Positions 1 through 8,602 are shown, counted from the first letter of the stretch. The stretch: DNA of 16,567 nucleotides from CAZEZY01 sp964516635 (GCA_964516635.1 CAZEZY010000048.1:1-16567); one strand, 5' to 3'. The notes: generated by a model from the letters alone, not told the origin. Made by a program: numbers and translations.

Positions 1-868
<868 letters not shown>

Positions 869-899
869 GACAGGCTCCTGATCTGATTCACAACACTTG

Positions 900-927
900 A
901 CATGAGACCCATTTTAGGTCTTTCAAG
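900..927 (-). promoter_or_regulatory. Sigma-32 (heat-shock)-like promoter for ftsH
   Basis: Read on the minus strand, CTTGAAA (927-921) is a full match to the sigma-32 -35 core. A 13-nt spacer separates it from TCTCATGT (907-900), which matches five of the seven defined positions of the CCCCATNT -10 element. Transcription would start near 893, leaving a leader of about 25 nt that contains the AGGAG ribosome-binding site before the TTG start. E. coli ftsH is a known sigma-32 target, which supports the reading. The assignment is by eye, with no scoring matrix. Confidence 0.5.
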
Positions 928-1006
928 ACGTCCTACCGGGATCATCGACAAATCCATGGCTATCGAATGGATAGAAATCCCCAAACAAGGGACTTCGGGG
1001 GATGTT

Positions 1007-1675
1007 TCACCTCAGACCCATGCCCACCAGAAAGGTTTCCGAGGACTTGTCACGCGAGGCCCTGGGTTTGAGCGGCTTGACCACCCGAAAAGTGGCTTTG
1101 AAGAGCTTGAGCAGTTCGTTGTAGCCGCTGCCATGAAACAGCTTGACCACCAGCGCCCCCTCTTTTTTGAGATGCCGACTCGCAAACGCCACCGCCAGTT
1201 CCACCAGATGCACGATGCGAGCCGCATCCACCGATTCGACGCCCGAGAGGTTGGGCGCCATGTCGGACACCACGACATCCACCGCCCGGGTTTCGCCTCC
1301 GGGCAACGCCAGGGCGGCTTCCAGCTGCGCCAGCACCCCCTCTTCGCGGAAGTCGCCTTGAATGAAGTGCACGCCTTCAATCGCCTCCATGGGGAGCAGG
1401 TCCAGCCCGATGATGACGCCGTTGAGCGCACCGGCGGCCGCGCCTTCTGGTGAGAGTCGGCGACGCAGGTACTGGCCCCAGGCTCCTGGGGCGCAACCCA
1501 GATCGACCACACACTGGCCAGGCCGGATCAGGTGAAAGGTTTCGTCGATTTCCTTGAGCTTGTAAGCCGCGCGCGCACGGTAGCCTTCCTTCTGGGCCAG
1601 TTTGACCCACGGATCGTTGACGTGCTGGTTCAGCCAGGCCTTATTGACCTTCTTGCTCTGTGTTTTGACCTTCAT
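1007..1675 (-). CDS. rlmE: 23S rRNA (uridine-2552 2'-O)-methyltransferase RlmE (FtsJ/RrmJ)
   Basis: RlmE uses S-adenosylmethionine to methylate the 2'-OH of U2552 in the A-loop of 23S rRNA, a late step in 50S subunit maturation. The 222-residue protein has the full family layout: a basic N-terminus (KVKTQSKKVNKAWL), the SAM motif DLGCAPGAW at 58-66, SDMAPNLSG at 137-145, and a C-terminal SSETFLV. The catalytic K-D-K-E tetrad is visible as Lys39, Asp138, Lys178 and Glu213. Length is normal (E. coli 209). The ATG at 1675 gives the expected N-terminus but has no recognisable Shine-Dalgarno. An AATTAT hexamer ends 6 nt before it, so the mRNA may be almost leaderless. It is divergent from yhbY (17 bp apart) and precedes ftsH on the same strand, the same arrangement as in E. 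coli. Confidence 0.96.
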   Translation of the reverse strand: MKVKTQSKKVNKAWLNQHVNDPWVKLAQKEGYRARAAYKLKEIDETFHLIRPGQCVVDLGCAPGAWGQYLRRRLSPEGAAAGALNGVIIGLDLLPMEAIEGVHFIQGDFREEGVLAQLEAALALPGGETRAVDVVVSDMAPNLSGVESVDAARIVHLVELAVAFASRHLKKEGALVVKLFHGSGYNELLKLFKATFRVVKPLKPRASRDKSSETFLVGMGLR

Positions 1676-1677
1676 GC

Positions 1678-1692
1678 TGGGATAATTGTCCC
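1678..1692. promoter_or_regulatory. Shared rlmE/yhbY divergent start region with imperfect palindrome
   Basis: The 17 bp between the two start codons contain GGGATAATTGTCCC (1679-1692), palindromic at 12 of 14 positions. On the plus strand TGG-GATAAT (1678-1686) resembles an extended -10 (TGn plus 5 of 6 bases of TATAAT) and ends 6 nt before the yhbY ATG. On the minus strand AATTAT (4 of 6) ends 6 nt before the rlmE ATG. Good -35 elements are not visible at the right spacing for either, so promoter status is an inference. Confidence 0.4.
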
Positions 1693-2169
1693 ATGTCTCA
1701 CATCACACTCACTCCTGCCCAGCGCAAAGCGCATCGTGCCGATGCCCATCACCTCGACCCGGTCGTCCTGATCGGTGGCGACGGACTCACCGAAGCGGTT
1801 CGCAAAGAGGTGGACGCAGCCCTGCGCTCGCATGGACTCATCAAGGTCCGCGTGTTCAGCGACGACCGTGCCCAACGGGAGCATTATCTCCAGACCCTGG
1901 CGGACGAACTGGATGCCGCCCCCATCCAGCACATCGGCAAGTTGCTGGTGCTGTGGCGGCCCATCCCCGAGAAGGAAAAAGCCGTTGCGGAAGACCGCAA
2001 GCCGGGCCCTCGGGATGTGAAGATCCTGAAGTACAGCAAGAAAGGGGGCCAGCGGCCCGAGGTGAAAATGGTCCGGGTGCTGGGCAACGAGCGGCTGACG
2101 CCGGGCGGACTGATCAAGCGTGCCAAGAAAACCAAACCCAAGAGCGTCAAGAAAACCAGCCAGGGCTGA
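1693..2169 (+). CDS. yhbY: Ribosome assembly RNA-binding protein YhbY (CRM domain)
   Basis: YhbY proteins bind pre-50S particles through a CRS1-YhbY (CRM) RNA-binding fold. Residues about 3-97 form this domain: LTPAQRKAHRADAHHLDPVVLIGGDGLT at the N-terminus with the GxxG loop at Gly28-Gly31, and IGKLLVLWRP at 81-90. At 158 residues it is longer than the E. coli protein (97). The extra C-terminal part of about 60 residues is highly basic (for example RAKKTKPKSVKKTSQG), probably an unstructured RNA-binding tail. The ATG at 1693 gives the family N-terminus. There is no Shine-Dalgarno, and a -10-like GATAAT ends 6 nt upstream. The divergent neighbour rlmE acts on the same 50S subunit, so the pairing makes functional sense. 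The M3 peptidase starts 20 bp downstream and is probably cotranscribed. Confidence 0.95.
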   Translation: MSHITLTPAQRKAHRADAHHLDPVVLIGGDGLTEAVRKEVDAALRSHGLIKVRVFSDDRAQREHYLQTLADELDAAPIQHIGKLLVLWRPIPEKEKAVAEDRKPGPRDVKILKYSKKGGQRPEVKMVRVLGNERLTPGGLIKRAKKTKPKSVKKTSQG

Positions 2170-2189
2170 AACCGATCCGGATTGAAACC

Positions 2190-4295
2190 ATGAATGCCAT
2201 CACCGCCTCCGAAACCCGTGTACTGACCCAGAACCCTCTGCTGGACTTTGCCGACCTGCCGCTGTTTGACGGCATACGGCCCGAACACGTGCAGCCAGCG
2301 ATCGAGGCCTTGCTGGACCGAGCGAATGCCGCGCTGGAAACCGTGACCGCTGACCCCTTTCCCAGCGAATGGCGCCAGATGGCACAGGTGCTCGACGTGG
2401 CCACCGAGCGGCTGGGTCGAGCCTGGGGGGCAGTCAGCCACCTGAATGCCGTCGCCGATACCCCCGAGTTGCGGGCGGCCTTCAATGCGGCGCTGCCACT
2501 GGTTACCGAATTCTGGACGCGGCTGGGTGCCGACGAGCGCCTGTATGCCAAGTACAAGGCCATGGATCCAGCCGCCCTCACGCCCGAACAGGCACAAGCC
2601 CATCGCAACGCGATACGGGGTTTTGTGCTGGGCGGGGCCGAACTGCAAGGTGCGGCCAAGGAGCGCTTTGCTGCCATTCAGGAGCGGCAGGCCGAGCTGA
2701 GCCAGAAGTTCAGCGAAAACGCGCTCGATGCGACCGATGCCTACGCGTATTACGCCACGGCCGACGAACTGGACGGCGTGCCGGATGACGTCAAAGCCGC
2801 GACGCGTGCCGCCGCAGAGGCCGACGGCAAGGCCGGGCACAAGATCACACTCAAGTTGCCCTGCTACCTGCCGGTGATGCAGTTTGGCCGCGACAGGGCC
2901 CTGCGCGAGCGCCTGTACCGCGCCTACGCCACCCGGGCCAGTGACCAGGCCGAGGGTGATGCAGCCAAGTTTGACAACACCGCGCTGATCCGCGAAATCC
3001 TGGCTCTGCGTCAGGAAGAAGCCGAGTTGCTCGGCTATCCGGATTTTGCAACCGTTTCGCTGGTCCCGAAAATGGCCGATTCGCCCGAGCAGGTGGTGAT
3101 ATTCCTGCGCGAACTGGCGGCCAAGGCGCGTCCCTATGCCCAGAAGGACCTGGACGACATGCGCACCTTTGCCGCGGCGCACCTCGGCCTGACCGAACCT
3201 CAGGCATGGGACTGGCCCTACATTGGCGAACAGCTTCGCCAGGTCCGTTATGCCTACAGCGAACAGGAGGTCAAACCCTATTTCACGGCGCCCAAGGTGC
3301 TGCAGGGGCTGTTTCACATCATCGAGACCCTCTTTGACGTCCGAATCCGGCCCGATCAGGCGCCGGTGTGGCACCCGGGTGTCCAATTCTTCTGCATCGA
3401 GCGCCACGGCCATGGCATGGGCGATGGGGCCGCACAACGGGTGGGCCAGTTCTACCTCGACCCCGGCGCACGAAATGGCAAACGCGGTGGCGCCTGGATG
3501 GACGATGTGCGCGCCCGCTGGCTGCGTCCCGACAACGGCCAGCTACAGACCCCGGTCGCCCACCTGGTGTGCAACTTCGCTGAAGGCGTGAATGGCAAAC
3601 CGCCGCTGCTCACGCACGACGATGTGATCACGCTGTTCCATGAGTTTGGCCATGGTCTGCATCACATGCTGACGCAGGTGAACGAACGCGACGTGAGCGG
3701 CATCAGCGGGGTGGAGTGGGACGCGGTGGAGTTGCCCAGCCAGTTCATGGAAAACTTCTGCTGGGAGTGGGACGTCCTCAAGCACATGACGGCCCATGTG
3801 GACACCGGTGAACCGCTGCCCCGCGAGCTGTTTGACAAGATGCTCGCCGCGAAAAACTTTCAGACTGGCCTCCAGACGCTGCGGCAGATCGAATTCGCGT
3901 TGTTCGACATGCTGCTCCACAGCGCCCAGGCCCCTCGACATGCCGATGGGGTGGACTTCATGGGCCTGCTGCAACAGGTGCGCGACGAAGTGGCCGTGAT
4001 TCAGCCACCGGCCTACAACCGCATGGCACACACCTTCAGCCACATCTTCGCAGGTGGCTACGCCGCGGGTTACTACAGCTACAAATGGGCCGAAGTGCTC
4101 AGCGCCGATGCCTATGCCGCCTTCGAGGAAGCCGCCCAAACCACCGGCACGACGCTCGATCCCGCGACCGGTCGGCGGTACCGCGAGGCGGTCCTGGAAG
4201 TGGGGGGCAGCCGCCCGGCCATGGCATCGTTCAAGGCGTTTCGCGGTCGCGAGCCGTCCATCGATGCCCTGCTCAGGCACCAGGGCATGGCCTGA
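2190..4295 (+). CDS. prlC: M3 family metallopeptidase, oligopeptidase A type (PrlC/OpdA)
   Basis: This is a cytosolic zinc oligopeptidase of the thimet oligopeptidase (M3) family. The E. coli homologue OpdA degrades cleaved signal peptides and other short peptides. The protein is 701 residues (E. coli 680). The zinc site is complete: HEFGH at 484-488 gives two His ligands and the catalytic Glu485, and Glu514 in AVELPSQFMENF is the third ligand, 26 residues after the HEXXH, as in the family. The C-terminal region with FSHIFAGGYAAGYYSYKWAEVLSADAYAAF carries the substrate-binding His/Tyr cluster typical of M3 enzymes. The open frame extends upstream to 1686, but that part overlaps yhbY and is not homologous. 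The ATG at 2190, giving NAITASETRVLTQNPLLDF, is the sensible start. It sits 20 bp after yhbY and ends 13 bp before the convergent rpiA stop. Confidence 0.95.
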   Translation: MNAITASETRVLTQNPLLDFADLPLFDGIRPEHVQPAIEALLDRANAALETVTADPFPSEWRQMAQVLDVATERLGRAWGAVSHLNAVADTPELRAAFNAALPLVTEFWTRLGADERLYAKYKAMDPAALTPEQAQAHRNAIRGFVLGGAELQGAAKERFAAIQERQAELSQKFSENALDATDAYAYYATADELDGVPDDVKAATRAAAEADGKAGHKITLKLPCYLPVMQFGRDRALRERLYRAYATRASDQAEGDAAKFDNTALIREILALRQEEAELLGYPDFATVSLVPKMADSPEQVVIFLRELAAKARPYAQKDLDDMRTFAAAHLGLTEPQAWDWPYIGEQLRQVRYAYSEQEVKPYFTAPKVLQGLFHIIETLFDVRIRPDQAPVWHPGVQFFCIERHGHGMGDGAAQRVGQFYLDPGARNGKRGGAWMDDVRARWLRPDNGQLQTPVAHLVCNFAEGVNGKPPLLTHDDVITLFHEFGHGLHHMLTQVNERDVSGISGVEWDAVELPSQFMENFCWEWDVLKHMTAHVDTGEPLPRELFDKMLAAKNFQTGLQTLRQIEFALFDMLLHSAQAPRHADGVDFMGLLQQVRDEVAVIQPPAYNRMAHTFSHIFAGGYAAGYYSYKWAEVLSADAYAAFEEAAQTTGTTLDPATGRRYREAVLEVGGSRPAMASFKAFRGREPSIDALLRHQGMA

Positions 4296-4308
4296 ACCGC
4301 TGTCGACC

Positions 4309-5001
4309 TCAGAAGGTCACGGTTTTCACGCCCGCGGCGGTTCCCAGCAGACAGACATGGGCTTTCTGGTGGGCAAAAACGCCCACCGTGACCACGCCAG
4401 GCCAGTTGTTGACGGTGTTTTCAAAACCCAGGGGATCGGTGATCTGCAGGCCCGTCACATCCAGAATCTGCTGCCCGTTGTCGGTGAGGAGCGGTAGACC
4501 GTCCTTCAGGCGAAGCCGAGCCGAACCACCCCATGCCGCAAAACGGCGAGCGATCTGCTGAGCAGCCATTGGAATCACCTCCACCGGCAGCGGGAAGGCA
4601 CCCAGCACCGGCACCCACTTGCTTTCGTCGGCAATGCAGACAAACCGGTCCGAGAGCGCCGCGACGATCTTTTCGCGGGTGAGTGCAGCGCCGCCGCCCT
4701 TGATCATGTGACCGCGGGGGTCGATTTCATCGGCCCCGTCAACGTAAACCGACAGACGCTCGACCGCATTGGCGTCGAACACCTCGATGCCCAGGGCCTT
4801 GAGCCGCGCTGTCGAGGCTTCCGAACTGGACACGGCGCCACGGATGCGATCTTTCATGGTGCCCAGCGCATCGATGAACTTGTTGACGGTGGACCCGGTG
4901 CCCACGCCGACGATGTCCCCGGGCACCACGTAATCGAGGGCAGCCTGCCCAACCCGGGTTTTGAGTTCGTCTTGGGACAGGGTTGGCGTGGCAGTGGACA
5001 T
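4309..5001 (-). CDS. rpiA: Ribose-5-phosphate isomerase A
   Basis: RpiA interconverts ribose 5-phosphate and ribulose 5-phosphate in the non-oxidative pentose phosphate pathway, supplying ribose for nucleotides. The 230-residue protein (E. coli 219) has phosphate-binding GTGST at 34-38, DGADE at 88-92 and KGGGAA at 101-106. The catalytic and binding residues Asp88, Asp91, Lys101 and Glu110 keep exactly the spacing of E. coli Asp81, Asp84, Lys94 and Glu103. The start is placed at ATG 5001 (STATPTLSQDELK). An in-frame TTG two codons upstream at 5007 is possible, and neither has a clear Shine-Dalgarno. It is convergent with the peptidase gene (13 bp between stops) and divergent from pyrD (116 bp between starts). 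I see no convincing promoter or terminator in either gap. Confidence 0.96.
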   Translation of the reverse strand: MSTATPTLSQDELKTRVGQAALDYVVPGDIVGVGTGSTVNKFIDALGTMKDRIRGAVSSSEASTARLKALGIEVFDANAVERLSVYVDGADEIDPRGHMIKGGGAALTREKIVAALSDRFVCIADESKWVPVLGAFPLPVEVIPMAAQQIARRFAAWGGSARLRLKDGLPLLTDNGQQILDVTGLQITDPLGFENTVNNWPGVVTVGVFAHQKAHVCLLGTAAGVKTVTF

Positions 5002-5117
5002 GGGCAATCGGGCAGTAAGTGGATGAGAAAACCGTGGGGAATCGGCAGACAGTGACCACCATCGGAGACAATCGGTGCACTTTCAAGCCGTCAGGCTCCA
5101 CGACACGCCATTATCCA

Positions 5118-6173
5118 ATGTCACTCCTGCCTTATGCCCTCACCCGCCCCTTTCTGTTCAGGATGGATCCGGAAGAGGCCCACGAACTGACACTGAACAA
5201 CCTGGAGCGGATTCAGCACACACCGCTGATGTGCCTGGCTGGCGAAAAGCGCATCAGTGACCCGGTCAAGCTGGCCGGGCTGGCATTCCCGAATCGGGTC
5301 GGACTGGCAGCCGGGCTGGACAAAAACGCCCGCTGCATCGATGCCTGGGGTGCCATGGGTTTCGGATTCGTCGAAGTGGGTACCGTGACACCCCTGGGCC
5401 AGCCGGGCAATCCCAAGCCCCGCATGTTCCGGCTTCCGGAGAAGCAGGCCCTCATCAACCGGCTGGGGTTCAACAACGACGGGCTGGATGCGTTTGTTCG
5501 AAACGTGCAGCGCGCCCGCCTGCGTCAGCAACCACAGCCGGGACGCATGCTGGTGGGCCTGAACATTGGCAAGAACGCTGCAACGCCCATCGAGGAGGCC
5601 ACGACGGATTACCTGAAGGCCTTGCGCGGGGTGTACCCTTACGCCGACTACATCACGGTGAACATTTCCAGTCCCAACACGAAAAACCTGCGTGCGCTGC
5701 AAAGCGACGAGGCGCTGGACCAACTGCTGGGCGCGATTGCCGCCGAACGGCAACAGCTTCAAGACGACATGGGTCAGAAAAAGCCCGTCTTCGTCAAGAT
5801 CGCTCCGGACCTTGACGAACAGCAGGTGAGCGTGATAGCCGACACGCTGCTCAGACACGGCATGGATGGCGTGATCGCCACCAACACCACCCTGGCCCGA
5901 GAGGCCGTGCAGGGTCTGGCGCACGCCCATGAAGCGGGAGGGCTATCGGGCGCGCCCGTGCTGAAGGCCAGCAATGCGGTGATCCGCCAGTTGCGAACTC
6001 GTCTGGGAAGGCACTTTCCCATCATCGGTGTCGGGGGCATTCTGAGCGGCGAGGATGCGATCAGCAAAATCCAGGCGGGTGCCGACGTGGTCCAGATCTA
6101 CACCGGGCTCATCTACAAGGGGCCTGCGCTGGTGACCGAGGTGGCACGTGCGCTGCTCAAAACACGCGTCTGA
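5118..6173 (+). CDS. pyrD: Dihydroorotate dehydrogenase (quinone), class 2
   Basis: This membrane-associated flavoprotein oxidises dihydroorotate to orotate with quinone as acceptor, the fourth step of de novo pyrimidine synthesis. The 351-residue protein (E. coli 336) has the class 2 N-terminal helical region (LLPYALTRPFLFRMDPEEAHELTL), which inserts at the membrane surface. It also has the FMN-site AAGLDKNARCIDAWGAMGFGFVEVGTVTP and the NISSPNTKNLR loop at 182-192 with the catalytic serine (Ser184/185). Near the C-terminus are GVGGILSG and VQIYTGLIYKGP, which hold the FMN phosphate. The frame opens at 5019, but homology starts at the ATG at 5118. There is no Shine-Dalgarno in front of it. 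The ppk2 gene follows after 85 bp but probably has its own regulatory region. Confidence 0.96.
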   Translation: MSLLPYALTRPFLFRMDPEEAHELTLNNLERIQHTPLMCLAGEKRISDPVKLAGLAFPNRVGLAAGLDKNARCIDAWGAMGFGFVEVGTVTPLGQPGNPKPRMFRLPEKQALINRLGFNNDGLDAFVRNVQRARLRQQPQPGRMLVGLNIGKNAATPIEEATTDYLKALRGVYPYADYITVNISSPNTKNLRALQSDEALDQLLGAIAAERQQLQDDMGQKKPVFVKIAPDLDEQQVSVIADTLLRHGMDGVIATNTTLAREAVQGLAHAHEAGGLSGAPVLKASNAVIRQLRTRLGRHFPIIGVGGILSGEDAISKIQAGADVVQIYTGLIYKGPALVTEVARALLKTRV

Positions 6174-6182
6174 AAACGGTTC

Positions 6183-6196
6183 TTGACCTGCATCAA
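6183..6196. promoter_or_regulatory. Candidate FNR/Anr-type binding site upstream of ppk2
   Basis: TTGACCTGCATCAA matches the dyad TTGAT-N4-ATCAA at 9 of 10 defined positions. Binding by an FNR/Anr-family oxygen-responsive regulator is therefore plausible. Its centre is 69.5 bp before the ppk2 ATG. A -10 at the ideal class II distance is not obvious (TATGAC at 6214 and GATGAC at 6225 flank the expected spot), so activation versus repression cannot be decided. TTGACC alone could instead be a -35 element. Confidence 0.45.
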
Positions 6197-6210
6197 GTGC
6201 CTGCTGATGA

Positions 6211-6232
6211 CTTTATGACACTTCGATGACAA
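6211..6232 (-). promoter_or_regulatory. Pho-box-like direct repeat upstream of ppk2
   Basis: On the minus strand TTGTCAT-CGAA-GTGTCAT-AAAG (6232-6211) has two 7-bp repeats 11 bp apart. It agrees with the PhoB consensus (CTGTCAT repeats with AT-rich 4-bp spacers) at 17 of 22 positions. It lies 26 bp before the ppk2 ATG but in the orientation opposite to the gene, which is less usual. A phosphate-starvation link to a polyphosphate kinase would be sensible. This was assigned by eye. Confidence 0.35.
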
Positions 6233-6258
6233 AATGGGCCGGTACAGGAAGACCGCCC

Positions 6259-7473
6259 ATGAAGGACACACCCGCATCGCCTCCCAACCCTGCGACCGAA
6301 GCAGCCACCCCAACCGCCCGGCCTCGTGCGACCGCCACACGGACGACTCGCCAACCGGCCATCAGCGCCTCTGACCTGCGCGAGGTGAAATCAGGGGACA
6401 CCCTTCGAACCCGCAAGCCCAGGGCCATCCGACAGGAAGTGAGTGCCGAGGCCTCCAGGGCCGCCCAAGGCAAGCAACTGGCCCAGATGAAGGGGTTGAT
6501 CGACAACCCGAACCTGACCGGACAGGAGCGGGCGGAAGCGCTGGCAGCCACTTTGAAGGGCGCATCGGCTGACGACCTTGCCGTGATCCACAATGCCTTG
6601 CTGGTGCGCAAGGGGCCCGATGCGGGCCGAACAAAGAACGGAGTAAACCCGGACGAGGTGCTGTCTGCCGACTGGCGCGACGGCGGTTACCCTTACCGGC
6701 ACCTCATGCGTCGCGGGACGTATGAAGAACACAAGTACGCCCTTCAGGTGGAATTGCTGAAGCTGCAGGCATGGGTGAAAGAAAACCGTCAACGCGTGGT
6801 GATCCTGTTTGAAGGCCGCGATGCCGCCGGCAAAGGGGGCACGATCAAGCGGTTCATGGAGCACCTGAACCCCCGGGGAGCCCGGGTGGTGGCCCTGGAA
6901 AAACCCACCGAAACGGAACGCGGTCAGTGGTACTTCCAGCGCTATGTTCAGCACCTGCCCACGGCAGGCGAGATCGTGATGTTCGACCGCAGCTGGTACA
7001 ACCGTGCGGGCGTGGAACGGGTGATGGGTTTCTGCTCCGATCATGAGTACCAGGAATTCATGCGTCAGGCACCCGAGTTTGAAAGGCATCTGGTGCGCAG
7101 TGGTGTTCACCTGATCAAGTTCTGGTTTTCGGTCAGCCAGCAGGAGCAGCGGAGACGCTTCAAGGAGCGGGAGGTACACCCGCTGAAACAATGGAAGCTG
7201 AGCCCGGTCGATCTGGCCTCTCTGGACAAATGGGACGACTACACCCGCGCCAAGGAGGCCATGTTCTTCGAAACCGATACCGCCGAAGCGCCCTGGACCG
7301 TGATCAAGAGCGACTGCAAGAAGCGCGCACGACTGAACGCCATGCGTTATGTGCTGCACAAACTGCCGTACAGCAACAAGTCGCTCGAACAGATTGGCCG
7401 TCTGGATCCGCTCATCGTGGGCCGGGCCCACGTGGTGTACGAAAAAGGCGAGAAACCGGGCGCCCTGCTCTGA
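6259..7473 (+). CDS. ppk2: Polyphosphate kinase 2 (PPK2 family, class I-like)
   Basis: PPK2 enzymes move phosphate between inorganic polyphosphate and nucleoside di- or triphosphates, linking polyP stores to GTP/ATP supply. The catalytic domain spans about 144-375 of 404 residues. It begins YPYRHLMRRGTYEEHKY, has Walker A GRDAAGKGG at 186-194 and Walker B MFDRSWYNRAGVERVMGF from 241, then the lid region QEQRRRFKEREVHPLKQWKLSPVD. The single domain and the HPLKQWKLSP signature indicate class I (NDP-phosphorylating), though the exact nucleotide cannot be told from sequence. The ATG at 6259 is chosen because AGGAAG sits 8 nt upstream; an in-frame ATG at 6226 has none. About 140 residues precede the domain: a Pro/Ala/Thr-rich segment (1-40), then a charged, probably helical stretch. 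This makes the protein about 100 residues longer than typical class I members. It is convergent with the FAD oxidoreductase gene (7 bp between stops). Confidence 0.93.
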   Translation: MKDTPASPPNPATEAATPTARPRATATRTTRQPAISASDLREVKSGDTLRTRKPRAIRQEVSAEASRAAQGKQLAQMKGLIDNPNLTGQERAEALAATLKGASADDLAVIHNALLVRKGPDAGRTKNGVNPDEVLSADWRDGGYPYRHLMRRGTYEEHKYALQVELLKLQAWVKENRQRVVILFEGRDAAGKGGTIKRFMEHLNPRGARVVALEKPTETERGQWYFQRYVQHLPTAGEIVMFDRSWYNRAGVERVMGFCSDHEYQEFMRQAPEFERHLVRSGVHLIKFWFSVSQQEQRRRFKEREVHPLKQWKLSPVDLASLDKWDDYTRAKEAMFFETDTAEAPWTVIKSDCKKRARLNAMRYVLHKLPYSNKSLEQIGRLDPLIVGRAHVVYEKGEKPGALL

Positions 7474-7480
7474 GTTCGAC

Positions 7481-8599
7481 CTAAGCCTGAAGCAGGCCGG
7501 CGACGTGTTCTGCGATGGCCAGGGAACCGGTCAGGCCGGGCGATTCGATGCCCAGCAAGTTCACGAGGCCATCGATGCCATGGTCCAGGGGGCCATCCAC
7601 CCGGAAATCGGGGGCCGTCTGACCCGGACCATACAGCTTGGGACGGACACCGCTGTAGGCTGGCTGTAGGGCCCCATCCGGCAGATCGGGCCAGTAGCGG
7701 CGGACTTCGGCGTAGAAACCCTCGGCCCGCCTGGGATCGACCGAATAGTCGATGGTCAGCGGGTCCTGCCAATCGAGCCATTCGAGATCGGGGCCGAACC
7801 GGGCCTGCCCGCCAAGATCGAGCGTGAGGTGGACGCCCAGCCACGCATCCTGAGGGGCGGGATAGATGAGTCGCGAGAACGGCGCCTGGCCCGACAGGGC
7901 GAAATAGTTGCCTTTGGCAAAAAAGGGCTGTGGCTGCCAGGCAGGACCCAGGCCCTCAATGGTGCGGGTCACGGCGCACGCATGCAGGCCGGCGGCATTC
8001 ACCAGGTAACGGCATGCCAGCGGGGTGATGTCGGCGCCTGCCGACACCTGAAGCTCGAAACCACCCGCCACGGGAATCGCACGCTCCAGCGATGAGGCGA
8101 GCGCCACCATGCCACCGGCACTTTCCAAATCACCCTGCAGCGCCAGCATCAGGCCGTGGCTGTCGACAATGCCCGTGGTCGGCGACCACAGCGCGGCCAC
8201 GCACCGCAATGCCGGCTCCATCGCACCGGCCTCGAGTCCGGTGAGCAGGTTGACCGGCACGCCGTTGTCGTTGGCCTTCGCCTGCAACGTTTCCAGCGCA
8301 GGGATCTGTGACGCCTCGCAGGCCACCACCAGCTTGCCGCAGGCACGGTGACGGACACCCCGCGACGCGGCGTATTCGTACAGCAAGGCCTTGCCCCGCA
8401 CACACCACTGCGCCTTGCGTGAGCCGGGCGGGTAGTACAACCCGGCGTGGATGACTTCGCTGTTGCGGGCACTCACCCCGGTACCCATGGCGTTTTCCCG
8501 TTCGAGCACGATGACTTCAAGACCCGCCATCGCCAGCGTCCGGGCGACCGCCAGGCCCACCACGCCAGCCCCCACCACCACCGCATCGACGCGATCCAT
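7481..8599 (-). CDS. FAD-dependent oxidoreductase (DAO fold), L-2-hydroxyglutarate oxidase-like
   Basis: This 372-residue flavoprotein of the D-amino-acid-oxidase superfamily has an N-terminal dinucleotide fold with VVGAGVVG (Gly10, Gly12, Gly15) and acidic Glu33 at the end of strand 2. The segment GVSARNSEVIHAGLYYPPGSRKA at 41-63 is highly characteristic of the L-2-hydroxyglutarate dehydrogenase/oxidase (LhgO/L2HGDH) branch. The C-terminal GIESPGLTGSLAIA closes the FAD site. The likely activity is oxidation of L-2-hydroxyglutarate or a related 2-hydroxyacid to the 2-oxoacid with electrons passed to quinone or oxygen, but the substrate is inferred. At 372 residues it is shorter than E. coli LhgO (422). 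The start ATG follows the dsbB stop by only 3 bp, so translation is probably coupled. It is the last gene of the fpr-dsbB operon. Confidence 0.85.
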   Translation of the reverse strand: MDRVDAVVVGAGVVGLAVARTLAMAGLEVIVLERENAMGTGVSARNSEVIHAGLYYPPGSRKAQWCVRGKALLYEYAASRGVRHRACGKLVVACEASQIPALETLQAKANDNGVPVNLLTGLEAGAMEPALRCVAALWSPTTGIVDSHGLMLALQGDLESAGGMVALASSLERAIPVAGGFELQVSAGADITPLACRYLVNAAGLHACAVTRTIEGLGPAWQPQPFFAKGNYFALSGQAPFSRLIYPAPQDAWLGVHLTLDLGGQARFGPDLEWLDWQDPLTIDYSVDPRRAEGFYAEVRRYWPDLPDGALQPAYSGVRPKLYGPGQTAPDFRVDGPLDHGIDGLVNLLGIESPGLTGSLAIAEHVAGLLQA

Positions 8600-8602
8600 G
8601 AT

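Noticed and set aside
904..920. Short inverted repeat GACC...GGTC between rlmE and ftsH as a terminator
   Set aside because: The stem is only 4 bp with no T-run. The same bases are better explained as the spacer of the sigma-32-like promoter.
902..1453. Plus-strand open frame through the rlmE gene and its downstream gap
   Set aside because: It overlaps rlmE almost entirely, has no Shine-Dalgarno, and its product is rich in H/R/G with no recognisable motif.
1686..2189. N-terminal extension of the M3 peptidase frame upstream of 2190
   Set aside because: It overlaps yhbY in another frame, and its translation (SCPAQSASCRCPSPRP and so on) is unlike any peptidase N-terminus.
1884..3437. Antisense open frame of 517 codons opposite the M3 peptidase gene
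   Set aside because: It shows no family resemblance and mirrors a clearly functional peptidase gene with an intact zinc site.
6391..7431. Antisense open frame of 346 codons opposite ppk2
   Set aside because: Composition is typical of a shadow frame, with no domain; the plus strand has complete Walker motifs.
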